DNA from: Chiua virens
Lineage: Eukaryota; Basidiomycota; Agaricomycetes; Boletales; Boletaceae
Length of the DNA stretch: 64,000 nt
Direction: 5' to 3'
Assembly (NCBI GenBank): GCA_019787685.1
Contig: JAHNUO010000003.1
Span: 2,604,001-2,668,000 of the forward strand
Made by a program: the position numbers and the translations under genes. Below, piece by piece: positions 1 through 10,854 of the stretch (positions are counted from its first letter, which is position 1; each line of letters begins with the position of its first letter). Below the pieces are notes generated by a model. It was given only the letters and a program-made list of their open reading frames with translations, was not told where the DNA came from and did not search any database.

Positions 1-1
1 A

Positions 2-1339
2 AAGGATCCTCACTCAAACTGGCTGCCCCCGCCCGAGCAAGGCTCTAAGTCTCACCCTCCCTCGGAGAAAGCCCAGTCTGACTGGTTATCACCACCAGAC
101 AAGGGCCAGAGTTCAAATTCATTCCCCCCTCCGGAGGAGCTGGCCCCTCGCGATCCACAGGGGTACTACCCCTCACCCGAAGGACCCCCGCCCGACTACG
201 AGTATGCTCAGAAACACGGTCCCTCAGGCTCTAGCGGATACGCGCCGATCCAAGGTAAAAATAACAGGGTATACTGCGTCCCACCGCGCCCCGCGTCCGC
301 ACCCATTCCCGAGGCCGGACCATCCACTGCCTCGTCCTCCCAGAACGATGGCAAGAGTAGCAGCTTCCTCACAACCCTCAGTTCCTTCTTTGGCAACAGC
401 GGCCCACCACCGATGTGGAACCGCCCCGCACCGTCTCACTTCCCTTACAACACCTTCCCGCCCATGTGTCTCATCTCGAACAATCACAACGTAAGCGACG
501 GATTTCCAGAGTTACCCCCGCCATGCCAGATGAATCCACACCCATTCGCGACGCACGACGTCACCGAGGAGGACTGGAAACGGTACGTTGGTCGTCACGT
601 TCTCGATGACGTGCTTACTAACACTTGGACCACAACACCGAACTCTTTCCGGTGATCACAGGTTCTTGGCCGACGTCAAAAAAGGGGGTTCACTCTCGCC
701 TGGACAACGTCTCAAGTCGGGCCTCCTCCCGACGGTGATGGGGCTGAATCTCATCAGTTCGTCATCTCCTTTTCGATGAACGAGCGAGTGACTAACCTCA
801 TATCAGCGGGTTTCATGGCGTCTGCGCTCGTTGAGAAAAGGATGAAGTACAGAAATAGGGACGCAGCTGGGGATGTTATCGATCACTGGAACCATGTTCG
901 TCTTCCCTTCATTTTCTCTCGCACGCTGTTGCTCACCAGACTTCTGTAGTACTTTTTTGGACCGAGAAGGATGGAAGTAGTGCTCTGTCAAGCGTCTGAG
1001 AGGTTGAGTGGCCGATTGGGTACAGCGCCGATCACCGACCCTATCCAGGAACGCATGGCGCTTGGGTTACGTAGACCCGGGCGCGGGGATGACGACTATT
1101 TGTCTGATTCATCGTCTTCCGACTCTGAGGACTATAGACGTGGTCACGGGTATGACCACTCACACGGACATGGCGATAGGTTCGGGCGTCGTGCTGCGAG
1201 AAGGGAGAGACGTGAGCTAAGGAGGGAGAGACGTGGTGAACGTCGCGAGGAAAAGCGGGCTAGGCGAGGTGAACGACGCGAGAGAAGAGACAGGGGGGAG
1301 AACAAGGCACCTTATCAGCTTTTCATCACTGCGATATAG
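2..1339 (+). CDS. Conserved fungal protein of unknown function, 3' part
   Basis: The 5' end lies outside the window. Four exons join in one frame: 2-582, 662-756, 807-895 and 950-1339, separated by introns of 79, 50 and 54 nt with GT donors and AG ends. The start is a Pro/Ser-rich, proline-aromatic stretch (PPPDYEYAQKHGP). It is followed by a more ordered core: WNRPAPSHFPYNTFPPM, GFPELPPPC, HPFATHDVTEEDWKRF, then ALVEKRMKYRNR and VIDHWNHYFFGPRRMEVVL. The tail is acidic/Ser-rich, then strongly Arg/Glu-rich with RRERR-type repeats, and ends at a TAG. From memory the core resembles a fungal family with PFPPM, GFP.LPPP and ..WN.YFF.PR..EVVL motifs and no assigned function. No membrane segment or catalytic motif was seen. 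The exon joins are convincing; the function is unknown. Confidence 0.8.
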
Positions 1340-1657
1340 GCCATCTCGAGAGTAAGTTTCACTTTGAACGTGTGGAATAGAATTGCACATTGCTGCCGAT
1401 CACGCAATTATGGAGATCCAGCACTCAAGCGCTCACTTTGGATTGTTATCAGAAATTTGTGTCCACATGGGATTGTACGCGACGAACTAAAGGACCGGCA
1501 TCGCATTGCGCGGCGAACCACAATTGTGCCGGTGATGGTGAACATCGAACAGGAGTAATGTATTCAAGAATGATTTTTTCTGTTACAATCATCACAGCAC
1601 TGCCCTGCGGGGAGTAAGGTGATCCTGACCCCGGCCTCAATATTGTTTTCCCTAACC

Positions 1658-3398
1658 TCATGCTGCCTCCACCTCGACGATATCCCCAACCTCGCTCTGA
1701 ACACCAGCAGCGAACACCATTGGGCCTCCGGCAGCGCCGCCGCCGCCGGACATTGTGGATAAACCAAACCCAGTGTCGATCCCATCCCCATGTCTGGCTT
1801 GAACATTATGGGTGTACATCTCCCGCATGCTTATGATGAACCGAGGGGTCAGAGTGAACGCGGGAACATCTTGCACAATAGCCGCTGCTATGAACTGCCA
1901 TCCAGTTGCCGGAAGCTCCGTGTTAAACAGGAAATTGAGGAGGTTCATCAGAAAGATGCTATAAAGGACAGGAAGATATCATCAACCCGATCAGGAATGA
2001 ACATGTTGACAGGGGAGGAAATGATTTTGGAATTGATGAGGACGGGGACGTACGCGAAGAAGTAGAAGAGGCCCTGCACGACGAGCAATTTGATGTATCG
2101 GTTGGGTTGCCACTGTTTTGTTACACGGTACATTTGGATCGATTGCCTCACAAACTGGAAGATTGCGAGCGTGCATGACACCGCAGCAAAAGTCATTTGC
2201 AGAATGTTAGACACGTCCACGAAGATGAGCGGTGCAAATGTTTGATTCGAACACGATGAATATCCCAGTACTTGGGTTGTAAACCCTGACTGCTGGTTAG
2301 TGGAATACATACTCATTGGGTCAGGGTAGAGTATACATACATGGATTATTCTTTGGATTGCTGTAACCTGCAGTATACACTACCACGAAAATCATATTGA
2401 CAGAAAATAACGCGAGAAGCACCCTGATGGTTGGCCTCGATCGATTGTACAATGCCCATACGCGCAGGATCATCACGACTGTGATCATTGTCGTTAATTT
2501 CATTTTCTCGTTCGAGGTACATTTCCACTCACGATCGGCTGCACCCTGAAAGAGAACGTAGGTCCACAACTGGATGTCATACAATATTTCGCCTTGAAGC
2601 GCGGATGGGTGGAATGATGCGGGAATGATTGAGAGGGCTCACATCTGTTGAATAATATCAAGCCTGTCTCAAAGGCGCAACTTGAGTGATCAGGGTGCAC
2701 CAAGTACGTACATCTGCGAGTCGTGATACATATCAGTACTAGAGTGAACGTTGATCCCTAGGTAAATATACCTTTGCAGGACCAGGTAGGAAACTACTCC
2801 CGACTTTCACTGCGGTCAAACATTAATCAAATTCGCATTTAATGTCTTACCGAGAACACTGGTTCTGATGGCCACTCCAGATCAGTATTCGGTATGTGTG
2901 ACAAAAATCCATGGCTCACGCTAGAGTGGATAGGCCACAGTAACGAACCTGTAGGAAGGCCGGCTAGAAAAGTCACAGTGCACTGGAGCTTCGGTACATA
3001 CAAGAATGAACAGTGTGGACACCCAGGACCACGGCTTGTTCTAGAGTTTATCAGTAGTGCGTCGCATCAACTCAGAGAAGTGGCCGTGTACTGACCCAAA
3101 CGTATGATATCTTCGGCACCATCCAAGTCAGTCAGATAAAACTTTCCATGCCAAACGGAAAGCTTGCAAGCTGTACCTCTTTTGGTAAAACGAGGACTGG
3201 CACTGACGGATAAGTTTGTGCCTCGTATTGGTACACAACCAAAGACTTACCGTAATCATATACGACGGCTGTGAGTATAATGACTGTAAAAAGCCTATAA
3301 GAGTGATCAAAACGAGTGAGATCGGACATACGAGATACATAGTCATTCTGCTGAATGGAAATGAGAGAAGGTACCAGTGATATGGCAGAAGAAGACAT
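1658..3398 (-). CDS. DUF6533 family membrane protein (copy 1)
   Basis: Multi-exon gene read on the minus strand from ATG 3398. The first exon encodes MSSSAISLVPSLISIQQND, ending YVS before a GTATGT donor. Further short exons follow: ILTAVVYDY, VLVLPKE, ISYVW, NKPWSWVSTLFIL and VRYCGLSTLA. Then come MILRVWALYNRSRPTIRVLL, a QFVRQSIQMYRVTKQWQPNR segment and the last exon with FTLTPRFIISMREMY and GIDTGFGLS, stop at 1658. The order and motifs (YDY, P.E, W.WVST.F, VRYCGL, ILRVWA.YNRS) match DUF6533, a fungal family of predicted seven-helix integral membrane proteins of unknown role. About six to seven hydrophobic segments are seen. No clear disabling change was found, but not every splice was checked. 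Its sister copies lie at 4.8, 14.3, 17.0, 20.9 and 25.5 kb. Confidence 0.75.
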
Positions 3399-3810
3399 GG
3401 ATTTGAAGTTGAATTTTGAACTAAGCGACAGAAAGGAGGGAGCGCCAGTGAGTAGCTACACTGCTCAGGCCGACGGGTTTTATAAGGTCAGCGATGTTCA
3501 TATCGTTATCATGGTCAGTGCTGTATTGATATTCCATTTTTCGTGCGGTTTAGGTCCGCTCTTCTGAGTTGCGGCATCATGATCACTGCCCTTATGAACA
3601 TCCCTGGCGTCTGCCAGCCTCGTACTGGCTATAGGTTTTACTTCAATGCATTGTTGGCATCCATTTGATGGTAAGGGCCATATCTTTGTTCTTTCCAGAT
3701 CGCGTGATTCGCGTGGGTCTGTTTCTGATTTAGTCTTCGCTTCAGGTGGTGACTGCCAGTGACCAGGAAAGGTCGGCTTCATAAAATTTCACCGCGATAT
3801 GAATGGAATG
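3399..3810. other. Intergenic, no gene seen
   Basis: This stretch separates the start of DUF6533 copy 1 (minus) from the MITE-like element. Short open frames exist but lack family motifs or paired splice signals. It presumably holds the copy 1 promoter; no clear element was identified. Confidence 0.4.
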
Positions 3811-4434
3811 TCACACCACTGGGACGATCGGATAAGTCCTTGTAACATATGCTGTACATAGCTACAAACATATTCCGCCTAGGTCTCTAAATATTTTATC
3901 TTAACATAGCTTACTACATATCAAAAATAAATATTGTGAAATGTTCTTATGACAGAGTAAACAATAGATTTAGAATATCTGCCCTACAAATGCTTAAAAT
4001 ATTTATCTGCACCTATGTTTACATCACCTTTTTAATCATACATGTTATAAAAAATACATTACAAAATATTACAATATATATTTCGAATTTGTTAACATGT
4101 TCTGGCCAATCAGAGCAGAGCATCCCAGGTATGTCCAGCTTGCATACTCACACACATGGTCAAAATATGATTAAGGCACATATTTTAATAACATATTCTC
4201 TATTGTTCTTAAATTAGTTCACAAAACAAAGGCTTCATTCTTATTTTGTCTCAATTTAGACTTAATATTTTGCCTTTGTCCCAAGCCTAAGTCCCACAGG
4301 CAAAGTTAATAACATTTTATTAGTTTGTTGTTAATTATGTTTTAACCACATTTGTAGTCAGCTAGGCGGAATATGTTTGTAGCTATGTACAGCATATGTT
4401 ACAAGGACTTATCCGATCGTCCCAGGGGTGTCAT
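3811..4434. mobile_element. MITE-like element with long terminal inverted repeats
   Basis: Positions 3821-3882 and 4362-4423 are perfect 62-bp reverse complements (starting GGGACGATCGGATAAGTCC). The similarity continues outward imperfectly for about 10 bp, so the termini are near 3811 and 4434 (roughly TCACACC / GGTGTCA). The interior, about 480 bp, is very AT-rich compared with its surroundings and has no convincing ORF. This is the structure of a small non-autonomous DNA transposon. It sits between two divergent DUF6533 genes. No clear target-site duplication could be fixed, so the superfamily is unknown. Confidence 0.8.
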
Positions 4435-4779
4435 AGCAAAGTTCACTTTTTCATATTTGTTAGATAGAAAAAGTAAAACGTTGATATCAATGTGGCAGCG
4501 GCCGCATCGCCATACTGATACCATCGAGAAGCATTCCGCCCATTGTGGCGGGATGTCTTCTTCAGTCTTCCTAAAAAAATTTCAGGACGACTCACCCTCA
4601 TTTCCGCTCAGTGCCTCGGGCCCTGTCACAGATTCCCACAACTACAATTCTCACCTTGTATGTATTGCCACCTTGTATGAATTCCGAGGCTTTATAACTT
4701 GAAATTTATCGATCTGAGCTCAGAGTAATCTACCCGAGTCACTTCCCTTCTGATTGCATCGGTTCAGTCCATCAAGAAC
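4435..4779. other. Upstream region of DUF6533 copy 2
   Basis: Stretch between the MITE-like element and the ATG at 4780. No gene was seen. It presumably contains the promoter of the plus-strand DUF6533 gene. No distinct TATA box or repeat was recognised. Confidence 0.35.
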
Positions 4780-6543
4780 ATGTCCGAGTCTTCTTTACAG
4801 TCTACTCTGATAGCTCTTCAGCAGAATAACTATGTGTCTCGTATGTTATTCCGATTCCCCACTCGTGATAACCAATGTCTTCGATTGTTTTCTTACAGTC
4901 GCTATGGTCACCGCCATCACATACGATTGCAGTAAGCATTGAATGAATTCCGTTTCGACGCCATGAACTTCAACCTTACCCCTTAACAGTTCTTGTCTTT
5001 CCGAACGAGGTACGACTTCAAGTTGTATGCTACTTTCATTCACGGGAGACTTTATCTGATTGATTTCAATAAGATGAAATACATCTGGGTCGGCGTACAG
5101 CCATTTCTGAAGTTGATGCATTGCTAATAAAGTTACAGAAAAAGCCGTGGACCTGGGTGTCAACCTTGTTCATTATCGTGTGTAATAAAATTCCAAGTTC
5201 ACGAGTACATTCTGCAGCAAGATTTTCGCAGGTTCGTTATTGTGGGCTATATAATCTTGTGTGAGTATATCACATGATGCTCGAAGGCTAACCTTACGCG
5301 TCCATCAGGATTGGTGCCCTTCGTAAGTTTCATACACCCATTATGTATTGCACACAAATTTTTATTGTGATAAAAGTCGGAAGTACTTTCATGCCAGGTC
5401 CTGCCGAGGTATATTTTCTCAAATATCAATGATCATTGCACGTATTGATGTGGATTATTGGGTATTCGTAGACGTATGTGTTCTGTATACTCACATAATC
5501 GTGCCTCTGTGACACCATAACACCCGATGTTTGTTACATGTCAGTTGTGAGCCCTCTCCCATGCATTTCACCTTCCTTTCACTGAACGGTATTCGAGGTG
5601 AAATATTGGGCTATATCGAAAATTGGACCTACCCTCTTTTTCTGGGCGCAGCTGATTGTGAGTGGAAATGTGAACACACTTCAGATCATGAAATAAATCG
5701 ATGTAAATTACAGTCGTAATGATTCTGCGCGTGTGGACAATATACCATCGATCAAGACTAATCCTTGGGATCCTTCTCATCTTGTTTTCCATCGAAATCA
5801 TTTCCATCGTGGCTGATGCGATCTACAGTGTCCCGAAGCATGAAAAGTGTGTGTATACATTGCAGCTCGAAACACGTATACCATACCAATCAATTATCAG
5901 ATCTCATCACTCAATTACTGGGATATTCGATTTGCACGCAGCAATTGACATCATCACTCGTGTTCTCGGAAGTGTCCAGCATTTTACAACTGAATTTTGC
6001 TGCAGTGTTATGTATTCTTGCCATTATCCAGTTCGTGCGGCAGTCTTTCCGAATGTACCGCGCTACAAGACAGTGGCAATTCAACCGATACATTAGTTTG
6101 CTCGTGCAGCAAGGTATTATCTATTTCTTTGCGCATGTATCTGTCTTCATCGCTCATTCTTGGTGACTAACAGTGGCTTCGTCTGCTGCAGCATCTTCCT
6201 GCTGAACTTCATCAGCCTACTTAACGACTTAAAAATGATTCCAGGCACAGGATGGCAGTTACTATTTGCGGGCGTCGTCCAAAACATGCCTGCCTATACT
6301 CTAGCCCCTCGGTTTATCATTAGCATACGGGAGATGTATGCCGATAATGTCCAAGGCGGGCATGGCGGCGGTATCGACTCTGGGTTTGGTTTATCCGTGA
6401 TATCCAGCCGTGGGGCTGCTGCCAGAAAGCCGATCGTGTTCGCTGCTGGTGTGCAAAGCGAGACCGTGGAGAATGTTGAGGCAGATGACCAGCAAAATGA
6501 CTCTGGGAGGGGAGATATCGAGTTGGTGCCAAGGGAGGCTTAG
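4780..6543 (+). CDS. DUF6533 family membrane protein (copy 2)
   Basis: Read on the plus strand, with the start chosen at ATG 4780 because MSESSLQSTLIALQQNN followed by YVS matches the other copies and is followed by a GTATGT donor (intron 4841-4898). Next come AMVTAITYDC, ILVFPNE, MKYIW, KKPWTWVSTLFII and VRYCGLYNL, each in a short exon. The larger later exons follow: GEILGYIENWTYPLFLGAAD, MILRVWTIYHRSRLILGILL, QFVRQSFRMYRATRQWQFNR, and the C-terminal exon with TLAPRFIISIREMY, GGGIDSGFGLS and an acidic tail ending RREA-like before the stop at 6541-6543. It is divergent from copy 1 across the MITE-like element. The family is predicted to be seven-helix and of unknown function. Exon borders are estimated by eye. 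Confidence 0.75.
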
Positions 6544-6914
6544 GCAGAGCATGCATATATTTAAGATCCCATACTCTCAATATGCCGCCGTCCGTTCATG
6601 CCTCAAATTCGAATCTGTACTTTTGTTGGCGATATGCCAGTGCTAGGCAAGACTCATCTTCGAGGGACTGTACGGGACAAAATAAGACTTGCGCCTTCTC
6701 TTTCGAGACTCTACAACTCGAAGCATGAAACTTGAGAATCACGTCAGTGTAAAAATCGTTGCACAGAAGTACCACATTGATTGGTTCGATCAATCCATTC
6801 AGCGTTCTGCATCGCTTGCTCAAGTTTTTCGTATTTCTTGACATGACGATCCCACGCGGGCATCGCCAACATCGCCGTCAGCCCGACTATGTATATTGAA
6901 TTCGGTACTCACAA
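6544..6914. other. Intergenic, no gene seen
   Basis: Downstream of DUF6533 copy 2. Only short frames with no recognisable family motifs on either strand. Confidence 0.35.
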
Positions 6915-7110
6915 GAAGGAACATGATTGTAATCCAAGACCATAGTTTAAGTTGCGTTCTTATCAGAAAAGCATCAGCTGCGTAAATGGCTGTGCACCGA
7001 TCCAGAAGTACTCTATCTTCATCAAAGATCAATCATGATATCAGCGACAGCTTTTAAGTTGTCCGTGATAGAGTCCACGAAATGCACCTCTTTTGGCAAG
7101 AGAAAGACTG
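6915..7110 (-). pseudogene. DUF6533 gene fragment
   Basis: The minus strand carries pieces that match three consecutive early exons of the neighbouring DUF6533 genes. SLAKE (equivalent to the P.E exon) lies at about 7088-7107, then a short piece ending EYFW, then LKLWSWITIMFLL, equivalent to KPWSWVSTLFIL. The bases after the EYFW codon read ATCGGT where the intact copies have a GTC.G. donor, so the splice site looks lost. Nothing upstream (before the YDY exon) or downstream (ILRVWA onwards) of the fragment was found nearby. It is a remnant of a duplication, not a working gene. Confidence 0.6.
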
Positions 7111-7503
7111 GCAATGGTAAGTTTGCGGCTCACAGTAGGATAAAACCTGTGCCATACCGTAGTGGACTGCGCTACCCAGTGGAGTGTGGTCGCTAGTTGG
7201 GTGAAGGTGCCAGTGGGGAGAACGGAGGCATCTTGTCTTGAGGAAGTGGCCCCACTGACGACAATCAGCACCCGGTCGTCCCCATGCGGCACCACACGGG
7301 CATCATTTCCGAGTGGATTCGGTCCCTTTCCATGCAATAAGGGACACTGATGCTGGGGCTGGGGCCCGGGCCCCTGTAGTCCGTGTGTGGGAGCGGGTAC
7401 CTGGGCTGTCGAACCTGCTTAAGTAACTCATCCGTCAGGCACCCCTCTCGAAAGATCAGGGTCGAGGAGAGGTAATGGGAGCCAACTACGGTGTGAGCAG
7501 AGG

Positions 7504-7540
7504 CGGGGAACGGGAACGGAACGGGAACGGGAACGGGATG
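7504..7540. repeat. Short (GGGAAC)n tandem repeat
   Basis: About five to six slightly interrupted copies of the hexamer GGGAAC in a row. A simple-sequence tract in an intergenic stretch. Confidence 0.7.
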
Positions 7541-8622
7541 GGTCCAGTTTCGAGCCTGCGAAAGCTCTCATCAGGGGGCTACCGCTACCCCGACCGTCCT
7601 CCCTTTCAAGGCCGTTCAGGTGATTCCATAATTTCCATTCCGTGACGTATGGGGAGTTGGCACTACTAGTAACACGAAGCTGCCAGTGGAGTGTATGAGG
7701 TGTCGGCAGTGACCCAGTGCGGGAATGCTAGCGAGTGGGGGAAATGCGAGTGGGGGTGGGTGGGAGACTTCCAACGCCTGATAAGCGATCACCTGGCACA
7801 GCACTCCTTTCGGAATGCCACCACTGGGGATTTATTCGGAAGCATGCACTGGGAGTCCAGCGTCGGAACCATCTGGTGCGCGGCCCGCTCCACACTATCA
7901 GCTGAGTGATTCGCGACTGTGTCGATATCTTTGCCAAGGGGCGGACGTCTGTGATGTCACGGAGTCTTGATGCGCTGCAGCTCCCCATAATGACTGTAAT
8001 AGTGTATATCCATTGAAAACGTTCACGATCCTGATTATGACTGTTGCTACTAATCAGCAATTTGTCCAACTGACACTTATGACACTTAACCGCCCTTGTG
8101 TAGCCTGGCCGAATATCACACTGGCAGCATTTCCAAACTCATCCAAAAAGGCCGCACAAGTGCAGTTAAGTGTGGTAAGTGCCACGACACAATTTCCTGA
8201 TGGCCTATCCCGCCATCGTTGTCCTGCCGCCAGGGGCAACCACTTCCTGTATACCTATCGGTGTGTCACAGCTCTTTTTCCTCCCGGGTGCTATTGCAAC
8301 TCTAGACGGGTCGATGACTCTCCAAATTTGCATTGGCTGTGAACTTAGTCCAACCACTGGCACCAAGGTACGTCTTTTAGTACCTAACTTGCCCCTTGGC
8401 AGATGTGACACTGGCATGTGGGGTGTATATGGGCGCTCGAGGCTCTTGATGCCGAGATACGTGAGACTGATCCGCGGAAAAGGATTTTTGCGTTCCATAT
8501 CCTTGTTCCTCACTTACTAGATGGATTTGTTGTTCAGACGCCGCTGCCATATGATGGGCCCAATCAAGTATTCGATGTTAGGGTCCCGCCGCCAAGTAGA
8601 ACGAGTTTTCTTCCTGTGCGGC

Positions 8623-8631
8623 AAATATAAG
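8623..8631 (+). promoter_or_regulatory. Possible TATA-like element of HET-like gene
   Basis: AAATATAAG about 105 bp upstream of the ATG at 8734, within an otherwise mixed-composition stretch. This is a guess from position and sequence only. Confidence 0.25.
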
Positions 8632-8733
8632 TAGTGGGTTGATTGAAAGCTCGACCATTGTTTCCCTCTTCTTCTGAAGGTTAGTACATCCACGGCGGTC
8701 ATTAGGCATATTTCTGAATACGATCACAGCACC

Positions 8734-10854
8734 ATGAAGAGTCTCCAAGAGTCTTTTTTAGGTGCATCATCATTTGGCACTGGGCAGCATTGCTGCTATG
8801 ACAGCCAGTATCGGCCCATGTACCATGGGTTAGAGCAGCGATACATCAGCCCTACTACTGGCAAGTGCAGACCACTTGTAGTCCAAGCCGTCCACCCCAA
8901 GCATCGTCAGAACATCGAGAGAATTGAAGTTCGCGTTGGAGACAACACACCGAAAGCAAGGAAGCTTGCCCTTTGGCTGGTGCTTCATGCACCATACAGA
9001 TTGGAGGACCTCCCCATGTGGCTTGTACGATGGGCTTGGTTTACGCTCGCGCTCATATGGCCATTCAATGTACCAAAGCACACGGGACTCTATCCCGCCT
9101 ACCTATCCAGATACTATGGACAACTCTGGATTGCTCGTTCCTCTCGTGAGCATTCCGAGCGTCGAAAGAAACTAGGAATAAAGGCTGTAGAGCCCGTTCG
9201 CGAAATCACTCATGGTGCACACCCCAACCAACTCTTCATCCATAATCCTGTGTCAAACTCTTGGGACGTCTGCTCTGACTCCAATATCATCAAACAACAG
9301 CGATACATCGCCATCTCTTATGTATACAAGGATATCGTTCCCGAAGGAACGGATGGACCAACTGAACTCAGGTTAAAACAGGAATTTCTTACGGAGGTTC
9401 AAGCTGTCGTGGAATCTCTCGACGAATCTGCCTACTGGATCGATATCACACTGATAGACTCTGCGGCAATTCGGAAATTTCCGGAAAAGGTCGACAAGGA
9501 TCTTTATCGTATGGCAGACGTTTACCGTAGCGCCCAGTTCACCCTCATCATGCTCTCCCCACCCCCTCCAGTCACTGAAAAAGAGGCATGGTTGAAGTAT
9601 GGAGAACGTCTTTGGACTCTTCCGGAAGCCCTCTTGAGTCGCGAATTGCGCTTCAGGTTCAGAGCGGGCGATGTCACGCCCATCACTCTCCATCAGCTCG
9701 CAAATCGTGCCTACGTCCATCTCGCCGAGGAGTCAGCTATCGTCAATGCGTATGGATTGAGAGATCCGTTGGAGAGGTTAGAAAGACTCTCGTTACTCAA
9801 GGCCGCCCTTTGGCGACGCGAGAGCAGCAATTTAAAACGCATTCTTGAAAAGCAGGAACAAGGCTTCGAAACCTTCTTCAAGGCAGAGAGGGTGTACGCG
9901 CTCATGGGGTTCTTTGAGCATCGTATCCATCCACACGCAAAGGAAACAATGCTACAAGCGCTCGTCAGACTCTCTATGGCGAACGACAACGACCGCCTCG
10001 TAGAACGCATGGTCTGTCTTTTACCTCCGCCGAGTCCCGGGATTCCTCAGACTGCTTGCTGGTATGCAGAGCAGGACGAATGGGGAGCAAACTTGTGGGA
10101 CATTGAACCGGAGATCCAGGTGGTGGGAATGACTGAAGACCATGCCCTGATCCTTGGAGGTTGTCGAGCAGCTGCCATCCGGTGGAAAGACTTCCCTTCC
10201 ATCGCGTTCGCTACCCGGCCATCCTTGAAGCGCACCATTGCGAATTACCTTCCAAATATCTTCTGGGAAATTCTCATCGCTGGGATTCTCCTAGAGATCG
10301 TTTATAGCAACTCTGGGGCAACGCCGGCTGGGGTACATGCTCTGCTCATCATCGGAATTCTTCTGATGTTGTTAGCACCGCCGCTTGTTGCGTATGGCAC
10401 TTCTGGGCGCATCGTTCATGCGCAGCCATGGTTAATTGGGGTCAGAGGGTTGATATCTGTGGAAGAAGCATCTGATCTCCTGTACGGGGGTTCTGTCTTT
10501 GCCTTACCTAGAACGTCCTACAGCGCCTCTGGCACACCCTTGTCCATAACAGAAACAGGTCAGTTCAGACGCGGGGACAAGATCCAATTGGACCTCCTCA
10601 AACCTCGAGACGGGAGAAGAGAAGCCGACGACCTGTACACGCTGGTTGATACGTTGTCAGCCACAATTTACTATTTCCGCGCTGCACGTCCACCGACGGT
10701 GTGTCTGTACATGGGCCGTGAGTCAGGGATGGGACGGTTCGTGTTGTGCAGCGAACGATGCACGATAAACCAGTTGCACAAGGAGACAGTGGTCAGGATG
10801 CCATGGCACATCAGTCAGAATATGCGCGCGTGCGATTGGGTTGCGCTTGGTTGA
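8734..10854 (+). CDS. HET-like domain protein with membrane segments
   Basis: Single-exon ORF of 706 residues. Residues 191-198 YIAISYVY, 235-242 WIDITLID, 258-268 RMADVYRSAQ, and 291-300 ERLWTLPEAL follow the order of the fungal HET (heterokaryon incompatibility) domain, whose blocks read roughly Y.ALSYVWG, WIDALCIDQ, QM..IY..A and R.WTLQE. Here the second block has lost the usual Cys and Gln. Two strongly hydrophobic stretches at about residues 506-525 and 532-555 suggest a hairpin membrane anchor, with a further hydrophobic W-rich stretch near 95-112. HET proteins trigger cell death when incompatible strains fuse; the role here is inferred only from family resemblance. It is transcribed away from the DUF6533 cluster on its left. 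No signs of disruption. Confidence 0.75.
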   Translation: MKSLQESFLGASSFGTGQHCCYDSQYRPMYHGLEQRYISPTTGKCRPLVVQAVHPKHRQNIERIEVRVGDNTPKARKLALWLVLHAPYRLEDLPMWLVRWAWFTLALIWPFNVPKHTGLYPAYLSRYYGQLWIARSSREHSERRKKLGIKAVEPVREITHGAHPNQLFIHNPVSNSWDVCSDSNIIKQQRYIAISYVYKDIVPEGTDGPTELRLKQEFLTEVQAVVESLDESAYWIDITLIDSAAIRKFPEKVDKDLYRMADVYRSAQFTLIMLSPPPPVTEKEAWLKYGERLWTLPEALLSRELRFRFRAGDVTPITLHQLANRAYVHLAEESAIVNAYGLRDPLERLERLSLLKAALWRRESSNLKRILEKQEQGFETFFKAERVYALMGFFEHRIHPHAKETMLQALVRLSMANDNDRLVERMVCLLPPPSPGIPQTACWYAEQDEWGANLWDIEPEIQVVGMTEDHALILGGCRAAAIRWKDFPSIAFATRPSLKRTIANYLPNIFWEILIAGILLEIVYSNSGATPAGVHALLIIGILLMLLAPPLVAYGTSGRIVHAQPWLIGVRGLISVEEASDLLYGGSVFALPRTSYSASGTPLSITETGQFRRGDKIQLDLLKPRDGRREADDLYTLVDTLSATIYYFRAARPPTVCLYMGRESGMGRFVLCSERCTINQLHKETVVRMPWHISQNMRACDWVALG

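Larger units (their letters stand above)
7111..8733. other. Gene-poor stretch upstream of HET-like gene
   Basis: About 1.6 kb without a gene I can support. ORFs up to 113 residues occur on both strands, with no shared motifs or paired introns. The composition is GC-rich around 7.16-7.6 kb and includes a short GGGAAC tandem run. The last 100 bp presumably hold the promoter of the gene starting at 8734. Confidence 0.4.
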
